This document shows, piece by piece, positions 25,314 to 34,526 of a stretch of 64,000 bases of DNA. The stretch is from assembly GCA_022649165.1 (NCBI GenBank), contig JALCNR010000004.1, positions 1-64,000 of the forward strand, written 5' to 3'. Below the pieces are notes generated by a model. That model saw nothing but the letters and a program-made list of their open reading frames with translations. It searched no databases and was not told the origin of the DNA. Both the position numbers and the translations under genes were made by a program. The DNA comes from Actinomyces sp. GTDB taxonomy: Bacteria; Actinomycetota; Actinomycetes; Actinomycetales; Actinomycetaceae. Within the stretch, counting starts at the first letter, position 1. The number at the start of each line of letters is the position of its first letter.

Positions 25314-26872
25314 CCGATCGGGCGCGGCCCGACCCCGTTCTGCGCGCCGAGGCCGTCACCAAGCGCTACGGAGCCACCGAGGCGTTGAGAGGCGTCTCGT
25401 TCAGCGTCGACCGCGGTGAAATCCTCGGACTGGTCGGCGCCAACGGAGCCGGGAAGTCCACGCTCACCGGAATCCTCACGGGGTCCGTCGAGCGCACGTC
25501 GGGGCGCCTGTTCCTCGACGGGAAAGAGGTGAGCGTCGGGCACGTCGACGAGGCGCGCGAGCACGGGATCGAGGCGATCGTCCAGTCGGTCGACCAGGCA
25601 CTGGTCCCCGAGCTGACGGCCGCCCGGAACCTCACGCTCCCCGCCCTGTCGGCCGGGCGCCTGGGCCGTTTCCCGACCCGGCGCGCGCTGGACGACGCCG
25701 CGCGCCGCATCGCGGGCGATCGGATCGACTTCGACGTGCGAACGCCCGTCCGGGACCTCGACCCGTCCCAACGGCAGCGGCTGCTCATCGCCCGGGCGCT
25801 CTCCTCGGACCCGCTGGTGCTGATCCTCGACGAGCCGACGGCGTCGCTGAGCATCGATCAGCAGAATCTCCTCCATGGGGAGCTGAGGGAGCTGGCGCGG
25901 CGGGGCACCGCGATCATCTACATCACCCACCACCTCGGCGAGGTGGTCGCCCTGTGCGACTCCGTGCTGGTGCTGCGCGACGGCGCGGTGACCGCCCGGC
26001 TGGAGGCGCCCTTCACCGCTGCCGAGATCGTCGCCCCCATGCTCGGCGATCTGGAGTCGGCTGTGCGCGTCCGATCCGACTCTCGCGAGGACGCGGGCGC
26101 CGCCTCCCGGCCGGAGGTCGCGCGCGAGCGGTCCGAGGTGGGCTCCGCCGCCGCGGTGCTCGAGGTCCGCGGCGTGCGCGCGTGGCCGGACGCGGCACCG
26201 AGCGACTTCACCGTGCGGGAAGGCGAGGTCGTCGGCATCACCGGGCTCATCGGGGCCGGCAAGACGGAACTCCTGCTCCAGCTCGTGGGCGCCAGCCCGC
26301 GGGTCTCGGGACACGTCGTGTGGCGGGGCCGAGAGTTCGCCCCCCGCGACACGGGCGAGGCCATTCGCGCGGGCATCGGGTTCGTCCCCGAGGAGCGCTT
26401 CCGCCAGGGCGAGATCCCCGGCTGGAGCGTGGCCGCCACGATCACGCTGCCCGACCTGCGCAGCTACGCCGGCGCGCTCGGCCTGCTCAGCAGGCGCCGC
26501 GAGCTGGACGCGGCCACGCGGGTGATGGACGCCCTCCACCTCGTCGCCAGCGGTCCGGGGGCCGCGATCGAGTCCCTGTCGGGAGGCAACCGCCAGAAGG
26601 CGATCGTCGGCCGGTGGCTCGCCGCCTCCTCGGAGCTGCTGATCTTCGACGAGCCGTTCCGCGGCGTCGACATCGGGGCGCGCGCTGACATCGCGGCGAT
26701 CCTGCGGCGCACCCCCTGCGCGCTGGTCGCCTCCTCCGACCCGGAGGAGATCCTCGAGATCGCCGATCGCGTGCTCATCGCGGCCAACGGAACCCTCGTG
26801 GGCGAGGTCGACCCGGCCCGCACGACGGTGGGCGAACTGACGGATCTCATGACGAAGGATGCGGCAGCGTGA
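25310..26872 (+). CDS. Ribose-type ABC transporter ATPase (rightward operon)
   Basis: The protein has 520 residues with a GTG start at 25310 overlapping the previous stop. Domain one has GLVGANGAGKST, a weakened signature LDPSQRQRLLIARAL and LVLILDEPTASL. Domain two has GITGLIGAGKTEL, signature LSGGNRQKAIVGRW and LLIFDEPFRGVDIG. Unlike the leftward ATPase, the second Walker A is intact. It powers import with the permease encoded next. Confidence 0.92.
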   Translation: MTDRARPDPVLRAEAVTKRYGATEALRGVSFSVDRGEILGLVGANGAGKSTLTGILTGSVERTSGRLFLDGKEVSVGHVDEAREHGIEAIVQSVDQALVPELTAARNLTLPALSAGRLGRFPTRRALDDAARRIAGDRIDFDVRTPVRDLDPSQRQRLLIARALSSDPLVLILDEPTASLSIDQQNLLHGELRELARRGTAIIYITHHLGEVVALCDSVLVLRDGAVTARLEAPFTAAEIVAPMLGDLESAVRVRSDSREDAGAASRPEVARERSEVGSAAAVLEVRGVRAWPDAAPSDFTVREGEVVGITGLIGAGKTELLLQLVGASPRVSGHVVWRGREFAPRDTGEAIRAGIGFVPEERFRQGEIPGWSVAATITLPDLRSYAGALGLLSRRRELDAATRVMDALHLVASGPGAAIESLSGGNRQKAIVGRWLAASSELLIFDEPFRGVDIGARADIAAILRRTPCALVASSDPEEILEIADRVLIAANGTLVGEVDPARTTVGELTDLMTKDAAA

Positions 26873-27864
26873 CAGGCACACTTCGGGACATCGCCTACAA
26901 GTACGGGCTCCTCATTCTGTTCGTCGCCCTGATCGTCGTGTTCTGGACCACCCGCCCCGCCTTCGGGACGTGGACGAACATCATGGTCATCCTCCAGTCG
27001 GTGGCCGTCACCGCGATCGTCGCCCTCGGCGTCACGGTGTCGATGGCCGCGGGCGGGTTCGACCTAGCCGTCGGCTCCGTCGTGTCGTTCTCCGTCATGG
27101 TCACCGGGGCGGCCATCATCTATCTCGGTCTCGGGGGACTCGCAGGAGTCGTCCTGGGCCTGGCGTCGGGTCTGCTCATCGGCTTGTTCTCGGGTCTGCT
27201 CATCGTGTGGGCCCGGGTCCCCGACATGCTGGCGACGCTCGGCTCGATGTTCGTGTTCCAGGGGCTCGCGCTCATCATCACCGGCGGCAAGTCGATCTCC
27301 ACCAGCGCGGGTTACGGCGACAATCCGCCGCGCGGCACCTTCTCGCAGGCTTTCCTGTGGATCGGGCGCGGGAAGGTGGCGGGAGTCCCCTTCTCGATCA
27401 TCCTCACGGCGGTGGTGGCGGCGCTGGTCATCGTCTTCCTCGGAGCCACCCGGGCCGGGCGGATCCTCCAGGCCGTCGGCGGCAATCCGGAGGCTGCGCG
27501 CCTGGCAGGCGTGCGCGTGGGACGCTATCGCGTCCTGGCCTACGCGCTCTCCGGGTTCCTCGCCTCCCTGGGCGGGGTCGTCCTCATCTCCCGACTCGGT
27601 CGCGGGGATGTCGGAGTCGGCGGCTCCTACCTTCTGGAGGCCGTCGCGGCCACGCTCATCGGCTTCGCCGTGCTGGGCGCCAACCGCCCCAACGCCCTCG
27701 GGACCGTCATCGGGGCGCTGTTCATCGGCGTGGTCATGAACGGCCTGACGATGTTCAACTTCCCGTACTTCACACAGGACTTCATCAAGGGCGTGCTGCT
27801 GGTCCTCGCCCTCGTCGTCAGCTTCTCCAGCATCTTCAATCGGAACACGAAAGCGAGCGGATGA
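26869..27864 (+). CDS. Ribose-type ABC transporter permease (rightward operon)
   Basis: The protein has 331 residues with a GTG start at 26869 overlapping the ATPase stop. The family signature reads VTVSMAAGGFDLAVGSVVSF, and about ten hydrophobic segments cover the protein. Only one permease gene is present, so the channel is probably a homodimer, in contrast to the leftward system. Confidence 0.92.
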   Translation: MTGTLRDIAYKYGLLILFVALIVVFWTTRPAFGTWTNIMVILQSVAVTAIVALGVTVSMAAGGFDLAVGSVVSFSVMVTGAAIIYLGLGGLAGVVLGLASGLLIGLFSGLLIVWARVPDMLATLGSMFVFQGLALIITGGKSISTSAGYGDNPPRGTFSQAFLWIGRGKVAGVPFSIILTAVVAALVIVFLGATRAGRILQAVGGNPEAARLAGVRVGRYRVLAYALSGFLASLGGVVLISRLGRGDVGVGGSYLLEAVAATLIGFAVLGANRPNALGTVIGALFIGVVMNGLTMFNFPYFTQDFIKGVLLVLALVVSFSSIFNRNTKASG

Positions 27865-29078
27865 TGAGCACTGAGCTTCTGACAGAGGAATCGGTGGGGG
27901 ACTACCTCGCCTCACGCGACGACCTCGCGTCGCGGATCGACGCGTCGACCGCGCGGGCGCGCGAGGTCGGCGACGGGAACCTCAATCTGGTCTTCGTCGC
28001 GCGGGACGCGTCGGGCCGGTCGCTGGCCCTCAAGCAGACGCTTCCCTACGTGCGCGGCGACCACTCCTGGGCGGTGACCGAGGACTCGATCTTCGCCGAG
28101 GCGCGAGGGCTCGAGGCTGCCGCGCAGAGCGCGCCGGGGCTGGCGCCGGACTACTTCGGCCTGGACGCGGACCGGCGGCTGGTCGTCATCGAGGACCTGT
28201 CCGAGTGGAGGGTCTGGCGCGGAGCGCTCAACGACGGGATCGTGTCGACGGGCGCCGGGGCCGCCGTCGGCGAGCTCGTCGCGGCGCTGGGCTTCTCGAC
28301 GTCCTACTTCGGGCTGCCGCCCGCCGAGGTCCAGTCGCGCGTCGCCCGGTCGATCAACCCGGAGCTCTGGCAGATCACCGAGGACCTGGTGTTCACCGAG
28401 CCCTACTTCGACCACCCCCACAACTCGTGGGACGCGGGGGCCGAAGACGCGGTGCTCGCTCTCCGCGACGACCGGGTGAGGTCCCACGTCGCCGAGCTCA
28501 AGCACGCGTTCCTCACCCGCGCGGAGGCGCTGCTGCACGGCGACCTGCACACGGGGTCCGTCTTCGTGCCCGTGCCGTCCGGAGGGGCCGGCGCGGCCTC
28601 GGCCGGCCAGCCCGCCGCGAAGGCGTTCGACTTCGAGTTCGGCGCCTACGGCCCGACCGCGTTCGACCTTGGCATGTTCTTCGGCAACATCCTCATCGCC
28701 CAGGCTCGCGACGCCGTGGCCGGGGCCAACCCGGCGTTCTCCTCCTGGCTGTCCGGCCTCTACTCCGAGACGTGGAGCGCCTTCGAGCGGGGAATCCGCA
28801 CCCGCTGGCCCGAGCGCGTCGACCCTGTGCTCACCGACGACTACCTCGAGACCTGGCTGGAGGAGACCTGGCGGCTGGCCGTGGGATATGCGGGTGTGGA
28901 GGCGATCCGCCGGAGCATCGGCTGGGCCAAGGTCTCCGATCTCGAGACGCTGCCCGAGCCGCAGCGCGTCGAGGCCGTCCGACGCCTGCTCACCACGTCG
29001 CGGGAGCTCGTCACGAGCGGGGGCCGCATCGGCTCGGCTGCCGACCTGTCCTCCGCCCTGAGCGGGGTCGCGGCATGA
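27861..29078 (+). CDS. mtnK: 5-methylthioribose kinase-like protein
   Basis: The protein has 405 residues. It has a protein-kinase-like small-molecule kinase fold: VGDGNLNLVF at 36-45 (glycine loop), LALKQ at 55-59 (the ATP lysine), catalytic loop LLHGDLHTGSVF with HGDLH at 226-230, and DFEF at 257-260 replacing DFG. All features match MtnK, which makes 5-methylthioribose-1-phosphate. It is coupled to the permease (ATGA) and to the isomerase gene. A 5-deoxyribose kinase of the same family is an equally possible identity. Confidence 0.88.
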   Translation: MMSTELLTEESVGDYLASRDDLASRIDASTARAREVGDGNLNLVFVARDASGRSLALKQTLPYVRGDHSWAVTEDSIFAEARGLEAAAQSAPGLAPDYFGLDADRRLVVIEDLSEWRVWRGALNDGIVSTGAGAAVGELVAALGFSTSYFGLPPAEVQSRVARSINPELWQITEDLVFTEPYFDHPHNSWDAGAEDAVLALRDDRVRSHVAELKHAFLTRAEALLHGDLHTGSVFVPVPSGGAGAASAGQPAAKAFDFEFGAYGPTAFDLGMFFGNILIAQARDAVAGANPAFSSWLSGLYSETWSAFERGIRTRWPERVDPVLTDDYLETWLEETWRLAVGYAGVEAIRRSIGWAKVSDLETLPEPQRVEAVRRLLTTSRELVTSGGRIGSAADLSSALSGVAA

Positions 29079-30097
29079 CCACGTCCCCGCAGGCGCTCCG
29101 CGCCCTCGAATGGATCGACGCCGGGGCGCTGCGCATCATCGATCAGCGCGAGCTCCCGGGCCGGCTGTCCCGCGTGGACCTGGCCAGCGCGGACGACGTC
29201 ATCGACGCGATCCGCACCCTGGCGGTGCGCGGAGCCAACTCCATCGGGTCCGCCGGGGCGTTCGGGTTCGCTCTCGGAGTGCGCGACGGCGAGGAGCCGC
29301 GCGCCGTGGCGGCGCGGGTCGCGGCCGCCCGGCCCACCGCAGTGGCCCTGCGCGAGGGCGTCGCCCAGGCGGCGGCCGCGGTGTCCGAGGGCGGCTCATG
29401 GCGGGACGCGGTGCGGGTCGGCACGGCGCTGCTCGAGCAGGACGTCGAGGACTGCGCGCGGATCGGAGAGGCCGGCCGGATCGAGCTGGCGGGCGCGACC
29501 TCGATCCTCACCCACTGCAACACGGGCATCCTGGCCACGGCCGGAATCGGGACCGCTCTCGGGGTGGTCTACGCGAAGGCCGCGGCCGGCGAGGACGTCC
29601 ACGTCTACTCGACTGAGACCCGGCCCCTGCGCCAGGGACTGCGCCTGACGGTGTGGGAGCTGCAGCAGGCGGAGATCCCGGTCACCGCCCTCGTGGACTC
29701 GGCCGCGGCCGCGCTGTTGCACTCCGGCGCCGTCGACGCCGTGGTCGTCGGCGCCGACAGAATCGCGGCCAACGGAGACACCGCCAACAAGGTCGGCACG
29801 TTCTCCGTCGCCCTGGCCGCGCGCGACGCGGGCGTCCCGTTCTATGTCGCGGCGCCCCTCAGCGCCGTCGACGTCACGGCGGCCGACGGCGGGGCGATCC
29901 CCATCGAACTGCGCGGCGCCGAGGAGGTGCTGCGCGAGGATCCCGGGTCGGCTCCTCTTGCGGCGGCGGACACGGACGTGTGGAACCCGTCTTTTGACGT
30001 CACTCCGGCCCGCCTCATCGACGGGATCATCACCGAGCGGGGTGTCGCGCATCCCGACCTCGGGCTCGGCCTGGCGGCACTCGCGCGGCCGGCCTGA
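29075..30097 (+). CDS. mtnA: Methylthioribose-1-phosphate isomerase-like protein
   Basis: The protein has 340 residues and belongs to the MtnA/eIF2B-alpha fold. Key sites are THCNTG (Cys148, catalytic) and GADRIAANGDTANKVGT (general-acid Asp228), with NPSFDVTP near the end. The usual VRGAPAIG phosphate loop reads VRGANSIG at 51-58, a change near the substrate that might alter specificity. It should convert the 1-phosphate aldose to the ribulose-1-phosphate form. ATG 29075 overlaps the kinase stop. Confidence 0.88.
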   Translation: MTTSPQALRALEWIDAGALRIIDQRELPGRLSRVDLASADDVIDAIRTLAVRGANSIGSAGAFGFALGVRDGEEPRAVAARVAAARPTAVALREGVAQAAAAVSEGGSWRDAVRVGTALLEQDVEDCARIGEAGRIELAGATSILTHCNTGILATAGIGTALGVVYAKAAAGEDVHVYSTETRPLRQGLRLTVWELQQAEIPVTALVDSAAAALLHSGAVDAVVVGADRIAANGDTANKVGTFSVALAARDAGVPFYVAAPLSAVDVTAADGGAIPIELRGAEEVLREDPGSAPLAAADTDVWNPSFDVTPARLIDGIITERGVAHPDLGLGLAALARPA

Positions 30098-30144
30098 TCC
30101 CCGTCGGCGGGTCCGGTCGCGGCAGAAACGGAAAGGACTTCTCC

Positions 30145-31088
30145 ATGTCACAGTCGCACGTCGTCTCCTTCGGCGCGCTCATCGTCGATGCCCTGGGACG
30201 GCCCGTCAGGGGCATTCCCGAGGGCCAGCAGATCTCCTTCCTCGACGAGATCCACGTGACCGCCGCCGGCACGGCCGCGGCCACCGCGCTGGACCTGGGA
30301 AAGCTCGGCGTCGACGTGCTGGCCGTCGGCCGTGTCGGCGACGATGCGCTGGCGACATTCCTGGGCGTCGCCCTGGAGAAGTCCGGTGTGGACACGAGCG
30401 GGCTGATCGTCGATGCCGACCACCAGACCTCCGCGACGATCCTGCCGATTCGCGTGGACGGATCGCGTCCCGCGCTGCACGTCCTGGGCGCCAACAGCGC
30501 GCTGCGCGAGGAGGATGTGCCCTGGAACCGCGTCGGTCCGGACACCGTGTTCCACTTCGGCGGGGCCTTCATCCTGCCGGCGCTGGACGGCGACCCCACC
30601 GCGCGCGTCCTCAGGCGCGCGAAGGAGCTCGGCGCGGTGACGACGCTCGACATGGCCCTGTCCCCGCGCCCCGATGCGGCCGACGTCATCGCTCCCGCCC
30701 TGCCCTATACTACCTGCTCCCCAACATCGAGGAGGCGGGATGGATCGCCGGGTCGGAGGACCGCGCGGAGATCATCCGGTGGTTCCACGACCGCGGGGTC
30801 GGCACCACCGTCCTCACCCTCGGGGAGGGCGGGGTCTCGGTCGCCCGGCGCGGGGGCCACGAGGTCGTCGTGCCGGCCTTCGACGTCGAGGTGGTCGACA
30901 CCTCGGGGTGCGGAGACGCACTGACGGCCGGGTTCATCTCGGGCCTGCTGGACGGCCTGCCCCTGGCGGAGGCCGCCGACCGCGGCGTGGCCTGCGGCAG
31001 CCTGGTGGCGACGGGCCTGGGGTCGGATGCCGGGATCCGCGACAAGGAGCAGGTCGAGGAGTTCCGGCGCAGCGCTCCGCGGCGATGA
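30145..31088 (+). pseudogene. PfkB-family sugar kinase, frameshifted
   Basis: The first frame from ATG 30145 (GAAAGGA upstream) gives a PfkB N-terminus: VSFGALIVDALGRPVRGIP, TAAGTAAATALDLGKLGVDV and GRVGDDALATFLG. Near 30703 the frame shifts, and the C-terminal half continues in another frame: YYLLPNIEEAGWIAG, TTVLTLGEGGVSVARRG and DTSGCGDALTAGFISGLLDG, the anion hole and catalytic base. All domain parts are present, so one indel (mutation or sequencing error) breaks the gene. It follows mtnA by 47 bases and would be the last step of this operon. Confidence 0.8.
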
Positions 31089-31131
31089 CGTCGACGTCCG
31101 GCGACGCCGGGAGGGGCGCCCGCCGGATGCC

Positions 31132-32118
31132 TCAGCCCACTGGCGTCTCGCGCTCAGCGAGCCACCGGACCAGGTGGGCGACGGCCGCGCGCGAGTGATT
31201 GCCGATCACCGAGTCGCTGGCCCCGCCGATGTGCGGGGTGACGACGACCCGGGGGAGATGCAGCAGGGGGTGGTCGGCGGCGGGCGGCTCCGTCCAGAAC
31301 ACGTCGAAGGCCGCCGCCGCCAGGTGCCCGCTCCGCAGGGACTCGAGGACGGCGCCCTCGTCCACGAGCGACGCTCGGGCGGCGTTGACGAGGACGGCGC
31401 CCGAGCGCATCCGGGCCAGCTCGTCGGAGCCGATCAGACCGGCGGTCGCGGTCCCGCCGGGGGCGTGCAGGGTGACGATGTCGCTGAGACGCAGGACCTC
31501 GTCGAGAGGCGCGACCTCGACCCCTGCGGGAGCGTTCGAGGCAGTCAGGTGAGGCCCGTAGGCGAGTGTTCGCAGGCCGAACGCCAGCGCACGCCGGGCC
31601 ACTTCGCGTCCGACCGCTCCCAGCCCGACGATGCCCAGGGTGAGGTCGGCGAGCTGGGGACCGCGGAACTCGTCATAGGGGTAGTACTGGTCGTCGGGCG
31701 ACCAGGCGCCCGAGCGGATCCACCGCTCGGCCTCGTCGACGCGTCTGACGGCGCTGATGATGAGCGCGAGCGTGAGGTCCGCGGTGGCGGCGGCATTGCG
31801 CCCCGGCGTCGTGAGCACGGGGATGCCGCGTCGGCGGCACGCCTCTAGGTCCACGTTGCTGGGCGTCCCCCGGCAGACGATCACCGCTTCGAGGCTCGGA
31901 GCGCGCCCGAGGGTGTCCTCGTCCACCGATGCCAGCTCGACGACGACGGCCCGGGCCTCGCGCAGCGTCTGCTCGTCGAGGACTGTCCACAGCGGGCGCG
32001 CGTCTCCGACGGGGGGCGCCCATCGCAGGTGAAGTCGGTCCGCGAGGTCCTCGGGCACGGCCGCCCGATCGAATGACGAGGTGACGGCCACCACCGGCCG
32101 GTCGGCTGCACGTGCCAT
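31132..32118 (-). CDS. D-2-hydroxyacid dehydrogenase family protein
   Basis: The protein has 328 residues. The NAD-binding motif LGIVGLGAVGREVARRALAF is around 150-170. The catalytic Arg lies in LVNAARASLVDEGAV, the Glu in FDVFWTEPP, and the His in VVVTPHIGGAS. This is the arrangement of the SerA/glycerate dehydrogenase family. The start ATG 32118 has only a weak ribosome site. It is convergent with the pfkB gene, so its link with the pentose operon is uncertain. The substrate is not defined. Confidence 0.88.
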   Translation of the reverse strand: MARAADRPVVAVTSSFDRAAVPEDLADRLHLRWAPPVGDARPLWTVLDEQTLREARAVVVELASVDEDTLGRAPSLEAVIVCRGTPSNVDLEACRRRGIPVLTTPGRNAAATADLTLALIISAVRRVDEAERWIRSGAWSPDDQYYPYDEFRGPQLADLTLGIVGLGAVGREVARRALAFGLRTLAYGPHLTASNAPAGVEVAPLDEVLRLSDIVTLHAPGGTATAGLIGSDELARMRSGAVLVNAARASLVDEGAVLESLRSGHLAAAAFDVFWTEPPAADHPLLHLPRVVVTPHIGGASDSVIGNHSRAAVAHLVRWLAERETPVG

Positions 32119-32136
32119 GCCCAGGAGACTAGACCG

Positions 32137-32862
32137 ATGCACCTCACGCACTCGCGGTGTCTCGCCCCTCTGACGTGTGTGAACGCCCGGGCAGTCCGCG
32201 TCGTGAGGCGCGCGGCGCGCGCGCAGGTCGTCACCTCGGCCGCCGGGCTGCTGGCGCACGCCACCCCTTGGATGGAGAGTGAGCTCGCGGCGTTGAGGCC
32301 TGTTGTGCCCGTGGTTGGCACCTGTCTCGACGTGGGGGCTGCGGCCGGCTTCTACACCGCAGAACTCTCCCGCCTGGTCGGCCTGCGCGAGGGCGCCAAC
32401 GTGCGTCGGCCCCGCGCCGCGATGGGGCGGGAACGCTGCCGCGCCACGATCAGCGTTCCGCTGCGCAACGGGCAGTTCGTGACGGGACGCTCCTTCGTGA
32501 CGCGCGGAGCCCACGGGCTGGGGTCGAACGCGGAGTTCGACGACCACGCGGAGTTCGTCGTCGCCGTCGAGACCATCGACGATCTGGCGGCGGACGAGGG
32601 CCTGGATTGGCTGGACGTCCTGGCCCGCGGCGAGCACGCCATCGACCGGTACGCTCCCGCGGTCCTCCTGGAGATCGAGGAACGGCATCTGCAGCGGTTC
32701 GATCGCGCGCCCGCGATGGTCGTCGACTGGATGACCGGGCGCGGGTACCGGATGCTCGCCTGGCGCGACCATCGCAGGGTCCCCGCCGACGCCGTCACCG
32801 ACGAGGTCAGCACGCGTAACTACCTGTTCGTCCCGAAGGCGCGGCGCGGGGAACTCGGTTAG
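32137..32862 (+). pseudogene. FkbM-family methyltransferase-like gene with internal deletions
   Basis: The frame of 241 residues is open, but the fold is incomplete. The SAM motif VVGTCLDVGAAAGFYTAELS is followed almost at once by a late strand region (CRATISVPLRNGQFV), skipping the usual motif II and III segments. The conserved KADVEGAE motif is replaced by LDVLARGEHAIDRY, another apparent deletion, before LLEIEERHLQRF. It probably is not an active enzyme. It starts 18 bases from the divergent dehydrogenase gene, and its stop overlaps the stop of the broken binding-protein gene. Confidence 0.5.
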
Positions 32863-34480
32863 TCCCACTGGCTTGACTCCTCGGACGCCGAGTCGTCCGC
32901 CACGTAGCCCACCGTCTCCGGCAGCGGCGAGAAGAAGATCGTCGCCCCGACGTTCGCGAGATCCGACTTCACTCCATAGGTCGAGGGACCGCTGAAGAGC
33001 GGGAGCATGGAGTACTGGGCGAGCGCCTCCCGCTCCACCTCTTCGCCTGGACGACCTGCTCATCCGGATCGGCGATGCGGTTGACGGCGGCGATCTTGTC
33101 GTCCAGCTCCTGGCTGCCGACGCCGGTGATGTTGTTCTCGCCGGTGCCGTAGAAGCCGGCGAGGCCGAACGAGCCGTACGGGTCCAGCGAGCGGTTGGCG
33201 GAGAGCAGCAGATCGAACTTGCCCTCGTTGATCGTCGAGGACCACTGGGAGGCATCGGTGGAGACGATGGTGAGCTCGATGCCGGCCTTCTTGAACGACG
33301 CGACGAGCGACTGGGCCACCGCCTTGTCCAGCGCGTCGTCGCCGAACAGGGTGTCGTCGATGCTCAGGCGCGTGCCGTCCTGGAAGCTGTAGTAGATGGC
33401 CGACCCCGGCAGAGGCTCGGAGTAGTCGAGGCCCTGGAACTCGATCTGGGCGATCTGCGCGCGATCCATCGCCGCCAGGACAGCGTGGCGCGTGTCGACA
33501 TCCTGGAGCAGATCGGACTTGCCGTTGACGAACGGCGAATAGACGAAGGGGCTGCCGCCCTGCCGGATCTCCGTGCCGGCGACGCCGGTGATCTCGTTGA
33601 GGCCCTCGGCCGTGCCGGTCGCGGTGTAGTCGATCTGGCCGTTCTTGAAGGCATTCACCTGCGCCTGGGAGTCCAGGTCGACATAGATGCGCTTGTCGAG
33701 CCGTGCTGTCTTTCCCCACCACTTGTCGTTGCGCGTGAAGACCAGGCGCTTCGAGTTCGAGTCATAGGACTCGATCGTGAAGGGACCGGCGCCCCAGTCG
33801 GGCTGGACCTGGTTCGAGTACGCCGTGTTGAAGGCGTCGACGTTCGCGGCCTTGGGGTTGATGAACCGGGAGAACAACGCCGGCCAGGCGGTGTAGGGCT
33901 CCGAGAACGTCACGACGGCCTGACGGTCGTCCTCGCCCTGTTCGACGGATTCGATCTGGTCCCAGCCGGCGGTGTCGCCGATCTGATCACCGGACGCGCT
34001 GCCGTTGTTGACCTTCCAGGTCTGCTCGATTGAGTGCCAGTCGATGGGCGTGCCGTCGTTGTAGATCGCCTCCGGATTGATCGTGATGGGGACGACCTGC
34101 TTGCCGTCGACCTCCTCGGCCGCGGCGTCGGTGTAGCAGTCGTGGTTGATCTGGACTGCGCCGCTCGGGGAGAACGTGATCGCCACGGGGTTGTACCACG
34201 CCCACAGGCGGGCGCCGGTCAGCGACGCGTTGACGTTCCAGGGCAGCCCCTGCGTATCGTCGCCGCTGAAAGAGCCGGAGCTCGTGAACGTGCCGCCGTC
34301 GCGGAGGTCCTCGTAGGCGTGCTCGTTGTAGTCGGCCACGGCGCTCGCGGCTGTCGGGCTGGCGGTCGACCCGCTGGCGGAGCCGCTGCTCGCGGCGTCT
34401 CCGCTGCTGCACGCGCCCAGCAGGACGGCAGCGGCGGCATTGAACGCCACCGCCGAAAATACGTGTTGTCTCAGTTTCGT
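32859..34480 (-). pseudogene. Oligopeptide ABC substrate-binding protein (family 5), degraded
   Basis: Translation shows a lipoprotein signal (FNAAAAVLLGAC) and a nearly complete SBP_bac_5 protein: GTFTSSGSFSGDD, VQPDWGAGPFTIESYD and RLVFTRNDKWWGK. Two lesions exist. The expected start is ACG at 34480-34478 instead of ATG, eight bases after a perfect AAGGAG. Near 33048 one base is missing, and the true end (EVEREALAQYSMLPLFSGP, ending SSQWD) continues in another frame to 32859. It is probably inactive. It belongs to the broken dipeptide transporter encoded upstream. Confidence 0.75.
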
Positions 34481-34526
34481 GGGATCTGCTCCTTGGAGGT
34501 GTTGAGGGGAGAGGGACAGGTGAGGG

